Below, piece by piece: positions 15,599 to 21,504 of a stretch of DNA of 23,951 bases. Below the pieces are notes generated by a model, which had not been told where the DNA came from, made no database searches, and saw nothing but the letters and a program-made list of their open reading frames with translations. The stretch is from Candidatus Woesearchaeota archaeon (GTDB taxonomy: Archaea > Nanobdellota > Nanobdellia > Woesearchaeales > 21-14-0-10-32-9): positions 1-23,951 of the forward strand of contig SKIS01000025.1 in assembly GCA_007116295.1 (NCBI GenBank). Direction: 5' to 3'. Every line of letters begins with the position of its first letter. The first letter of the stretch is position 1. The translations under genes and the position numbers were made by a program.

Positions 15599-16018
15599 TT
15601 ATAATATATCCTTTCTTGAGTAGTTTTTTCTTAAAACCAGTTTGTTTTCTCTGTTTATATATCCCGGATTTTTGTAGCCCATCTCTTCGAATATGTGAGG
15701 TAGCTTTGTGTACGAGGAGTCAGAGTCCGGATTAAAGTTTATTTCTGCTTTATGCAATATATCTATTTTGTGCTCCCTTACTATTTTCGCTATGCTGCTT
15801 GGAAGGCTTTCTATTAGCGCCCTTGCAACACCTTTATCTTGCTGGCTAACTTTTATGCTACCAAAAAGCTCTCCTTCAGCTACGCTTCCCAGCTCAACTA
15901 GGTGTAATTCGTAAGTCCCCCATATTTCTCCTCCTGCATTGAGATACTCAATCACGTATTCTGAATTTGAAGGTCCAAAAAGATCTTCTTTTTTTCCAAA
16001 GTTAATATCAAAACCCAT
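15599..16018 (-). CDS. GNAT-like protein (tentative)
   Basis: A 139-residue protein. The stretch VSQQDKGVARALIESL (57-72) resembles the acetyl-CoA pyrophosphate loop and following helix of GNAT N-acetyltransferases, although the loop is QQDKGVA rather than the consensus Q/RxxGxG/A with canonical spacing. The later IFEEMGYK with a preceding long helix resembles the GNAT C-terminal 'yeklGF' element. Before it lies a pair of strands (EIWGTYELHLVEL, GELFGSIKVS) in the expected place. If the assignment is right it may acetylate a small molecule or protein. The ATG at 16018 is 27.5 nt from an ATTTAAAT box. The fold assignment is by eye and could be wrong. Confidence 0.5.
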   Translation of the reverse strand: MGFDINFGKKEDLFGPSNSEYVIEYLNAGGEIWGTYELHLVELGSVAEGELFGSIKVSQQDKGVARALIESLPSSIAKIVREHKIDILHKAEINFNPDSDSSYTKLPHIFEEMGYKNPGYINRENKLVLRKNYSRKDIL

Positions 16019-16041
16019 ATTTGTAGTTACTTATAAGTAGT

Positions 16042-16049
16042 ATTTAAAT
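16042..16049 (-). promoter_or_regulatory. TATA box of the GNAT-like gene
   Basis: ATTTAAAT is centred 27.5 nt upstream of the minus-strand ATG at 16018. On the other strand a separate box better fits the divergent gene. Confidence 0.6.
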
Positions 16050-16070
16050 GTTTTGTGCTCAAAGACAACA

Positions 16071-16078
16071 AATATAAA
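16071..16078 (+). promoter_or_regulatory. TATA box of the PLDc_N/PspC pair
   Basis: AATATAAA is centred 26.5 nt before the ATG at 16101. It supports that start over the longer frame beginning at a TTG (16053). Confidence 0.6.
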
Positions 16079-16100
16079 CACACAAACCTTACCTTTAACC

Positions 16101-16304
16101 ATGATATTCGCACTTTTAGCAATAGCAGCAGCCATTTTATTTATATTACTAGTTTTTTGGCTATGGGGAATAATACACTGTTTAACTTCAAAACTGACAC
16201 TTCGCCAAAAAACAGTATGGATACTAAGCCTAATAATAATGCCAATACTAGCAAATATCTTATACATATTATTTGTAAAATACGGAGATGAATACAATGA
16301 GTAA
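16101..16304 (+). CDS. PLDc_N-domain small membrane protein
   Basis: A 67-residue protein with two hydrophobic helices, from about 1-23 (MIFALLAIAAAILFILLVFW) and about 40-58. Between and after them comes the pattern LWGIIHCLTSKLTLRQKTVW followed by a proline-containing second helix, as in the PLDc_N domain found alone or at the N-terminus of cardiolipin synthases. Stand-alone copies are common in archaea and have no assigned activity; the catalytic HKD motif is absent. The frame is open from 16053, but the promoter geometry and start of the hydrophobic helix favour 16101. It overlaps the following PspC gene by 8 nt, so the two are probably co-translated envelope proteins. Confidence 0.75.
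   Translation: MIFALLAIAAAILFILLVFWLWGIIHCLTSKLTLRQKTVWILSLIIMPILANILYILFVKYGDEYNE
16284..16287 (+). promoter_or_regulatory. Shine-Dalgarno GGAG deciding the PspC start
   Basis: GGAG is 9 nt before the ATG at 16297 and directly touches the earlier in-frame ATG at 16288. The spacing favours 16297. Confidence 0.6.
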
Positions 16305-16503
16305 AATAAAAAGACTATACAGATCAAGAAAAGAAGAAATGGTAGCAGGAGTACTAGCAGGAATAGCAGACTACTTAAAAGTCGACCCAACAATTGTAAG
16401 ACTAATATTTGTATTACTTTTAATAATAAGCTTCGGGACAGCACTCATAGCCTACTTAATTGCATGGATAATAATTCCTCTAGAGCCTAAAAAGAAAAAA
16501 TAA
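16297..16503 (+). CDS. PspC-domain small membrane protein
   Basis: A 68-residue protein that is almost entirely a PspC domain. The basic RLYRSRKEEMVAGVLAGIADYL (8-29) carries the typical pattern GVxAGIAxYxxxDPTIVRL, followed by two hydrophobic stretches (about 37-60) and a basic tail. PspC proteins sense or buffer membrane stress in bacteria; in archaea the stand-alone form has no proven role. The pairing with a PLDc_N protein, by an 8-nt overlap, suggests a shared envelope function. The start at 16297 rather than 16288 is chosen from the GGAG spacing. It ends 95 nt before the eL41 gene, and its mRNA might read through into that operon. Confidence 0.85.
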   Translation: MSKIKRLYRSRKEEMVAGVLAGIADYLKVDPTIVRLIFVLLLIISFGTALIAYLIAWIIIPLEPKKKK

Positions 16504-16512
16504 TCAGAAAAG

Positions 16513-16520
16513 TTTTTAAA
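16513..16520 (+). promoter_or_regulatory. Possible distal TATA box upstream of eL41
   Basis: TTTTTAAA would place a start near 16543, giving a leader of about 56 nt before eL41. A GGAGG at 16549-16553 in that leader has no start codon at usable spacing. Confidence 0.4.
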
Positions 16521-16570
16521 CACTTATCTAATCCAAGTAGTTACATACGGAGGTTAAGGTAGCAACAATA

Positions 16571-16578
16571 AAATATAA
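16571..16578 (+). promoter_or_regulatory. Proximal TATA box of the eL41-eS1 operon
   Basis: AAATATAA is centred 24.5 nt before the ATG at 16599, supporting a leaderless eL41 message and the full-length start. Confidence 0.55.
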
Positions 16579-16598
16579 GTTGTGAAGAATATTACAAG

Positions 16599-16700
16599 AT
16601 GAAAAGAAGTTCAAGAAGGTGGAAAAAGAAAGGTCAAATGAGATGGAAATGGCAGCGAAAAAGAATGAAGAAAGAAAAAAGAAGGAGAGCTAAGAGATAA
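16599..16700 (+). CDS. rpl41e: Ribosomal protein eL41 (33 residues)
   Basis: A very short, arginine/lysine-rich large-subunit protein. The translation has MKRSSRRWKKKGQMRWKWQR followed by a basic helix (KRMKKEKRRRAKR). The MKR..R.WKKKG.MRWKW core is, from memory, the same as in Thermococcales eL41, and the second half follows the MRxKWxxKRMxxxKRxRxK pattern of eukaryotic eL41. The ATG at 16599 is 24.5 nt from a TATA box; an internal ATG at 16638 would give only the 20-residue core. The stop codon shares one base with the eS1 start (TAATG), so the two ribosomal genes are translationally coupled. The gene is short enough to be missed by standard gene finders. Confidence 0.9.
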   Translation: MKRSSRRWKKKGQMRWKWQRKRMKKEKRRRAKR

Positions 16701-17263
16701 TGGCAATCGCAAAAACTGTTAAGAAAAAGAAAAAAATATGGGTACCAGTCCACGCACCAAAGAACTTCAACGAAGCACTTCTTGGAGAAACAACAACTGA
16801 CGATCACAAATCACTTATAGGAAAAACATTAACCTTAAACCTATCCATATTCACAAACGATATGAGAAAACAAAACACAGAAACTTCTTTCAAAATAATA
16901 AGTGTTGTAGACGATAAGGCCCAAACAGAATTTATAGGCCTATCACTAACTAATTCTCACGTAAAAAGACTAGTAAGAAGAGGAAAATCTAAGATAGAGG
17001 ATTCTTTTGTAGTAAAAACAAAAGACGGAAAAGATATCCGAGTTAAGCCAATAGTTATAACAAATAACGTGGTGAATAAATCCGTAAGTATGGCTATAAG
17101 AAAACAAGTAAAAGAAAAAATTACTGAGCTAGTTAAAAAGAAATCAGGAGCAGAATTTTTAGACTTAGTCATAAATCAAGGACTTCAAAAAGACTTGAAA
17201 AAAGAATTAGGTAAAATATATCCTCTTAGATACGCAGATATCAGAGTGGCAAAATTACTATGA
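16700..17263 (+). CDS. rps3ae: Ribosomal protein eS1 (S3Ae)
   Basis: A 187-residue small-subunit protein of the archaeal/eukaryotic eS1 family, located near the platform and mRNA exit. Recognisable stretches are VKKKKKIWVPVHAPKNFNE (7-25), GETTTDDHKSLIGKTL (29-44), and a C-terminal IYPLRYADIRVAKLL close to the family's 'iyPlr.v.irKvkvl' ending. It is slightly shorter than the usual 195-200 residues. It sits between eL41 (1-nt overlap) and the dph2 fragment (ATGA overlap), forming a translation-themed operon. GGAG at about 16683-16686 is the nearest Shine-Dalgarno-like element. Confidence 0.95.
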   Translation: MAIAKTVKKKKKIWVPVHAPKNFNEALLGETTTDDHKSLIGKTLTLNLSIFTNDMRKQNTETSFKIISVVDDKAQTEFIGLSLTNSHVKRLVRRGKSKIEDSFVVKTKDGKDIRVKPIVITNNVVNKSVSMAIRKQVKEKITELVKKKSGAEFLDLVINQGLQKDLKKELGKIYPLRYADIRVAKLL

Positions 17264-17529
17264 ATGCTGACTACGAATACGATTTAGAACTAGACAGAAT
17301 AGTAAGCGAGATTAAAAATCAAAAGCCAAGCACAATATTACTGCATCTACCAGATGGTTTAAAACCTAAAGCAGAAGATATACAAGACTATATTCAAAGA
17401 GAGTGCGAAGACGTTAAAATTCTTATATGGGCAGGAAGCAATTTTGGAGCTTGCGATTTACCCGTAGATGTTCAAAGAGCAGGAGTTGAAATAATCTTTC
17501 ACTTCGGACACAGCCCATGGCTTAGTTAA
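17260..17529 (+). pseudogene. dph2: dph2 remnant: first domain only of the diphthamide 2-(3-amino-3-carboxypropyl)transferase
   Basis: The 89-residue product matches the start of archaeal Dph2, which forms a [4Fe-4S] radical enzyme that begins diphthamide synthesis on EF-2. Recognisable are YDLELDRIVSEI (6-17), LLHLPDGLKPKA (27-38), GACDLP with Cys65, the first cluster ligand, and IFHFGHSPW (79-87). The full-length protein is about 320-340 residues with two further cluster cysteines in domains 2 and 3; here translation stops at WLS* and no other frame continues before topA, 50 nt later. The start overlaps the eS1 stop as ATGA, and the reading frame is clean, so it may still be translated. It is either a decaying gene or a retained N-terminal domain; alone it cannot hold the full cluster site. 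Confidence 0.8.
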
Positions 17530-17547
17530 AGCATTTCAATCCCAACA

Positions 17548-17555
17548 TATATAAA
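17548..17555 (+). promoter_or_regulatory. TATA box of topA
   Basis: TATATAAA is centred 28.5 nt before the ATG at 17580. It lies between the dph2 remnant and topA, and implies leaderless topA mRNA. Confidence 0.65.
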
Positions 17556-17563
17556 AAGAAAGC

Positions 17564-17578
17564 TTTTTTTAGGTTTTT
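17564..17578 (+). terminator. T-rich tract, possible terminator of the eL41-eS1 operon
   Basis: T7 and T5 tracts separated by AGG lie after the dph2 remnant and just before the predicted topA transcription start. Archaeal RNA polymerase stops at such U-tracts. It could equally be part of the topA initiation region. Confidence 0.35.
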
Positions 17579-17579
17579 A

Positions 17580-19751
17580 ATGGAGTTAATTATTACAGAA
17601 AAGCCTAGTGCAGCAAAAAAAATAGCAGAAGGTTTGAGCTCTGGCAAACCTAAGAAGACTAGTGAGAAAGGAGTTCCCGTCTATGAAGTTGATTATAATG
17701 GTAAAAAAATCAAGATAGTTTGCGCAGTAGGACATCTTTTTACTGTTGATGAGAAAAGTAAGAGTTTTAACTATCCTGTTTTTGACATTGAGTGGGCTCC
17801 TAGTTATAAGGATAAAGGAGCTAGTTATTCTAAAAAATATTTTGATGTGATTAAAAAAACAGCTAAAGAAGCAGATAGCTTCACTGTTGCTTGCGATTAT
17901 GATGTTGAAGGAGAAGTAATAGGACTTAATATTTTGAGATATATTTGTAAGCAAAAAGATGGAAAAAGGATGAAGTTTTCTACCTTGGTTAAAGAAGATG
18001 TTATTAAGAGTTATGAAAGTAAACTTCCTAGCATTGATTGGGGCCAAGCAATTGCTGGTGAGACAAGACATTTTTTAGATTGGATGTATGGTATTAATTT
18101 GAGTAGAGCTTTAATGACTTCTATTAAAAAAGCAGGTTCTTTTAAAGTTATGAGTAGTGGAAGAGTTCAAAGCCCTGCGCTTAAGATAATAGTTGATAGA
18201 GAGCTTGAAATAAAAGCATTTAAACCTGAGCCTTATTGGCAAATATTTATACAAACTTGCGGACTTAAAGCAATACACGAAACTGATAAGTTCTGGGATG
18301 AAAATGAAGCTAAGAAAGTTTTTGATAAAATTCAATCCCAAAAAGAGTGCATGGTTAAAGAGCTTAAAGATAAGGAGTATAAACAACAACCACCTAATCC
18401 TTTTGATTTGGGTTCTTTGCAAAGCGAGGCTTATAAGATTTTTAAGTTTAATCCTAAGAGAACTCTTCAAATTGCTCAAGAGCTCTATTTGAAAGGAATC
18501 ACTAGTTATCCTAGAACTTCTAGTCAGAAGCTTCCAAAAGAGCTTGGTTACACTAAGATTTTGAGCGCGATTTCTAAGATTTCTAGGTATAAAGATAAAG
18601 CTCAGTTTTTACTTAATTTAAAGTCTTTAAGCCCTAATGAAGGTAAGAAAACAGATCCTGCTCATCCAGCTATTTATCCTACTGGTTTGCCTCCTGGCAA
18701 GTTAGGCGAGGATGAGACGAAGTTATATGACTTGATAGTTAAGAGGTTTTTTGCGACTTTTGGAAAGGCTGCAACTAGAAAAACGAGTAATGTAACTTTT
18801 GATGTGGTTGGAGAAGTTTTTAGTGCTAAGGGAACTAAAACTATAGATAAGGGTTGGCATGAACTTTATGAGCCTTATGTTAAGTTTAAGGAAGAAGAGA
18901 TGCCAGAGCTTGAGCAAAATAAGTCTTATAAGATTGATGAGCATCTTTTGGAAGATAAGCAAACGGAGCCTCCTAAAAGATATACACCTGCTAGTTTAAT
19001 ATCTGAACTTGAAAAAAGAGGGCTTGGTACTAAGGCTACAAGAGCAGATATAATTCAAAGTCTTTATGATAGAGGCTATCTTCATGAGAAAAGTATTGAG
19101 GCTACTGATTTAGGCATACATTTGGTTAGCACTTTAAAAAAGTATGTTCCAGAAATATTGGATGAAGAGCTTACTAGGCTTTTTGAAGAAGAGATGGAGC
19201 TTATAAGAGAGCAGAAAATGACCCAGGATCAGGTACTGGCTAAAGCTAAAGATGATTTAAGTAAGCATTTGGAGAAGTTTAAATCTCATGAAAAAGAGGT
19301 TGGAAAAGAGCTTTTACAAGCAGTTAGAGATACTCAGCATGATTTGAATAAGCTTGGTAATTGTCCTAATTGTGATGATGGTGAGCTTATGATTCGAAAA
19401 GGTAAGTATGGTAGTTTTGCTGCTTGTAATAATTATCCTGATTGTAAAACTACTATGAGTTTGCCTAAAGGAGTTATGATTAAAGGAACTGAGGAAGTCA
19501 GTCCTAGTGGTTTTCCAATGGTTCAAGTCATAACTAGAGGTAAAAGGCCTCAAATTATTAGTTTAAATCCTAAAGATAATATACCTGAGGATAAATCTGA
19601 ACTAGTTGATAGGTTAGAAAAGGAAGGTTATACTGATCCTCAGAGCGGAATTGAGATGACGCTTAGGTATGGTTTTTATGGCCCTTTCCTTGCCGCTAAG
19701 AATTATCCTAAAGAAAAGAAGATTTTGAGTTTAGACCAAGTCAAATTTTGA
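17580..19751 (+). CDS. topA: DNA topoisomerase IA
   Basis: A 723-residue type IA topoisomerase that relaxes negatively supercoiled DNA or decatenates through a 5'-phosphotyrosine. The TOPRIM domain has Glu7 in ITEKPSA and DYDVEGE (106-112) with the acidic cluster Asp106, Asp108, Glu110. Catalytic Tyr310 lies in TSYPRTS. ATRADIIQSLYDRGYL is the conserved element of domain I/III. The C-terminus has one C4 zinc finger (Cys595, Cys598, Cys616, Cys622), then a second topoisomerase zinc-type module (LRYGFYGPFLAAKNYPKEKK) that has lost its cysteines. The gene is monocistronic with its own TATA box and overlaps the convergent gene by 21 nt. It may be of the archaeal topoisomerase III/I type; the assignment within type IA is not certain. 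Confidence 0.95.
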   Translation: MELIITEKPSAAKKIAEGLSSGKPKKTSEKGVPVYEVDYNGKKIKIVCAVGHLFTVDEKSKSFNYPVFDIEWAPSYKDKGASYSKKYFDVIKKTAKEADSFTVACDYDVEGEVIGLNILRYICKQKDGKRMKFSTLVKEDVIKSYESKLPSIDWGQAIAGETRHFLDWMYGINLSRALMTSIKKAGSFKVMSSGRVQSPALKIIVDRELEIKAFKPEPYWQIFIQTCGLKAIHETDKFWDENEAKKVFDKIQSQKECMVKELKDKEYKQQPPNPFDLGSLQSEAYKIFKFNPKRTLQIAQELYLKGITSYPRTSSQKLPKELGYTKILSAISKISRYKDKAQFLLNLKSLSPNEGKKTDPAHPAIYPTGLPPGKLGEDETKLYDLIVKRFFATFGKAATRKTSNVTFDVVGEVFSAKGTKTIDKGWHELYEPYVKFKEEEMPELEQNKSYKIDEHLLEDKQTEPPKRYTPASLISELEKRGLGTKATRADIIQSLYDRGYLHEKSIEATDLGIHLVSTLKKYVPEILDEELTRLFEEEMELIREQKMTQDQVLAKAKDDLSKHLEKFKSHEKEVGKELLQAVRDTQHDLNKLGNCPNCDDGELMIRKGKYGSFAACNNYPDCKTTMSLPKGVMIKGTEEVSPSGFPMVQVITRGKRPQIISLNPKDNIPEDKSELVDRLEKEGYTDPQSGIEMTLRYGFYGPFLAAKNYPKEKKILSLDQVKF

Positions 19752-20174
19752 TTTAATTTTTTGCATTTCGTGCTGATTTGTTAACGCTAACGAGACATAT
19801 TCATTTTCTTTTGAAAATAAGTATGCACTCCAAATCGTTTGTGAAGTGTTGCTGTCTATAAACGTTAGTGGATTGTTTTGAAATTTATGTGAGGATAAAT
19901 CTTTTTTTATTGGAGAGGTTAAGTTTCCAGGAGCTATGTGAATTATGCTTTTATCCCCAAATCTTTGTCTTGCATAGTCTTCTTTTCCAGGAAGTATTAT
20001 GTCTTGGTTTTTTGTTATTAAGCCGTAGGCTTGATCTAAATAGTTTTTTGGAATTTGTTTAAACACACCTTCTCCAAATTCCATAGCCATTACTGCTTGT
20101 ACTAACTCGCTTGAGAATTCTACGTCTTCTAACTCCGTTATGCTGTTATAGTTTATTCCAAATAATTTTTTCAT
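19731..20174 (-). CDS. Unknown protein, paralogue of the gene upstream
   Basis: A 147-residue soluble protein of unknown family. It shares with the upstream protein an EDYARQRFG block (65-73), an adjacent helix with YLDQA (45-49; YLEAA in the partner), the following IIHIAPG strand, and a C-terminal region with matched spacing (WSAYLFSKENEYVSL here). A stretch of about 40 residues present in the partner is missing here. Start and upstream stop overlap as ATGA. The 3' end runs 21 nt into the topA gene on the other strand. No catalytic motif is evident. The pattern suggests a tandem duplication with divergence. Confidence 0.65.
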   Translation of the reverse strand: MKKLFGINYNSITELEDVEFSSELVQAVMAMEFGEGVFKQIPKNYLDQAYGLITKNQDIILPGKEDYARQRFGDKSIIHIAPGNLTSPIKKDLSSHKFQNNPLTFIDSNTSQTIWSAYLFSKENEYVSLALTNQHEMQKIKSKFDLV

Positions 20175-20728
20175 TTTTCTATTATGCGAAAGCTAGGTGC
20201 AAATTTTATCCATGTGGGCTGGTCAAATATAGTTAGCCCGTAGCTTTCACTCTCTCTTGTTCTTAGACTGAAACTGTGTAATATATCTTCTTCTTTTAAG
20301 TTTATCGGAAGCAGTTGCTTTATCGTCGAATAGGGCTTTGTTGTGTTTTCTCTTCCAAAGACATCTTGTTCTGGTTGATAGTCAAAGCGTTCGCCTATTC
20401 CTAGAATGTCTCTGTATGTTCCTAAAATTGGATTTTCAAACTTTTCTAGTAAACCTTCTACTTTAGGAGTTTCTCCTACGGCGACTATGTGATGAATACC
20501 AAATTTTTGATCTGCGTAATCCTCGTCTTCTTTTGATACTGGAGAGAGGCGCATTAAGTAATTGAGTTTTGCAGCTTCTAAATAATCTTTGTCTATGATT
20601 CCTGCTTGGAAAGAATTGTTTTCGAAGTAATTTAGCATGCTTTGAACTATTTCTAGTTCAGGATTAGTTATTTGTGAAGGTTCTAAAGGCCCCATATTTA
20701 CTTCGTTTAGTGCTTTTAAGTTTATCAT
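20171..20728 (-). CDS. Unknown protein, first of a tandem paralogous pair
   Basis: A 185-residue soluble protein, family unrecognised. The block EDYADQKFGIHHIVAVGE (69-86) matches the EDYARQRFG segment of the downstream gene, as do LEIVQSMLNYF (25-35) and KDYLEAA (47-53) with SELVQAVMAMEF and KNYLDQA there. A central insertion (about 105-140) is specific to this copy. The frame is open from a GTG at 20746, but the ATTTAAAT box at 20751-20758 is 26.5 nt from the ATG at 20728, which I take as the start. The two genes overlap as ATGA, so they are co-translated and may form a heteromer. Function unknown. Confidence 0.68.
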   Translation of the reverse strand: MINLKALNEVNMGPLEPSQITNPELEIVQSMLNYFENNSFQAGIIDKDYLEAAKLNYLMRLSPVSKEDEDYADQKFGIHHIVAVGETPKVEGLLEKFENPILGTYRDILGIGERFDYQPEQDVFGRENTTKPYSTIKQLLPINLKEEDILHSFSLRTRESESYGLTIFDQPTWIKFAPSFRIIEK

Positions 20729-20750
20729 TGTTTTAGAGAAACACACCCAT

Positions 20751-20758
20751 ATTTAAAT
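20751..20758 (-). promoter_or_regulatory. TATA box of the tandem unknown pair
   Basis: ATTTAAAT is centred 26.5 nt from the ATG at 20728 and only 8.5 nt from the GTG at 20746. It therefore argues for the shorter protein. Confidence 0.65.
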
Positions 20759-20768
20759 ATGTTACCAT

Positions 20769-21428
20769 TTAGTAGTTAATTTTGTCTGGGAAATAGAATG
20801 TTGGCTTTTTTAAATCAAGTTTTTCTTGTGTGTCATGCACACTCACATTAGCTAAAAAATGGGCTAAGTTAAATATTATACCAGAAGATTTTTTAGAATT
20901 AAAATCGTATTCCTCAGGCAAGTCAAAGTAAGAATAGTTTTCCCTAAAAGGTCTTTTAGTAACAATTTTTAAACCGTCACGAATCCCTATTCCAACTAAT
21001 CTATTATTCCAAAAACCCACGTTTAAAGGTTCGTCTTTTAGTATTAGTTCATCTTGAAATTCTACATGTCCGTTGGCATGATCTCCTTTTATCCATATAT
21101 CATAGTTTGCCTCACTTTTTAAGCCGACCATGTTTAATGTAGGATCAAATATTATTTCTTCATTAACTAATAAAAACCAGTGTTTATCAAAATATTTAGG
21201 CTCTTTTCCTAGGCAAACTTCTACTCCGTATCCTTTTTTGAATAGGCTCTGAGCCGCGCTAAAAGTAAGTTCTTTTGAAGAGCCAACTTTATTTTCATCC
21301 TTTAAATTATGCCAGTTTTCTAAGTACGCCTCACCTCTAGCATTGTTTAAGTCTATTTCTTTTATATTTTTCAAATCATTTTCTTTATTGAAATTGTAAT
21401 CACGTACTAATTTTAAGAGTTCGTCCAT
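20769..21428 (-). CDS. Transglutaminase-like fold protein, possibly inactive (tentative)
   Basis: A 219-residue soluble protein. The middle resembles the core of transglutaminase-like cysteine proteases: a helix (ELTFSAAQSLFKKGYGVEVCL, about 53-72), then KHWFLLVNEEIIFDPT with His83 and Asp95 in the usual order and spacing for the histidine and aspartate of the triad. Where the nucleophile is expected, at the start of the helix, the sequence is VGSSKEL (48-54) with serines rather than cysteine. The nearest cysteine (Cys72) is on the wrong element. If the fold is right the protein may be a non-catalytic relative, or serine may act instead. The start at 21428 is 27.5 nt from a palindromic ATTTATAAAT box. 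Whether it works with the genes downstream is unknown. Confidence 0.55.
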   Translation of the reverse strand: MDELLKLVRDYNFNKENDLKNIKEIDLNNARGEAYLENWHNLKDENKVGSSKELTFSAAQSLFKKGYGVEVCLGKEPKYFDKHWFLLVNEEIIFDPTLNMVGLKSEANYDIWIKGDHANGHVEFQDELILKDEPLNVGFWNNRLVGIGIRDGLKIVTKRPFRENYSYFDLPEEYDFNSKKSSGIIFNLAHFLANVSVHDTQEKLDLKKPTFYFPDKINY

Positions 21429-21450
21429 AGAAAGTAGTGAATATGGTTTT

Positions 21451-21460
21451 ATTTATAAAT
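21451..21460 (-). promoter_or_regulatory. TATA box of the transglutaminase-like gene
   Basis: ATTTATAAAT, a perfect palindrome, is centred 27.5 nt from the minus-strand ATG at 21428. Confidence 0.6.
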
Positions 21461-21474
21461 GTTTTAGAGAAGTT

Positions 21475-21482
21475 TTTATATA
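21475..21482 (+). promoter_or_regulatory. TATA box of the hydrolase gene
   Basis: TTTATATA is centred 26.5 nt from the ATG at 21505, giving a leaderless start in the divergent orientation. Confidence 0.65.
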
Positions 21483-21504
21483 TGTGCTTTAATTATTCTT
21501 AGTT

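Noticed and set aside
16053..16100. N-terminal extension of the PLDc_N protein from a TTG
   Set aside because: The promoter box at 16071-16078 lies within it, so it cannot be transcribed from that promoter.
16031..16444. 137-codon minus-strand frame opposite the PLDc_N/PspC genes
   Set aside because: It covers two recognised plus-strand domains, and its leucine/phenylalanine-rich sequence is a shadow of membrane codons.
17530..17579. Frameshift as the reason for the short dph2
   Set aside because: I read the other plus-strand frames; neither continues Dph2-like sequence and only 50 nt remain before topA, so a deletion is required.
17586..18071. 161-codon minus-strand frame inside topA
   Set aside because: Opposite the TOPRIM region of topA; no promoter box or family motif.
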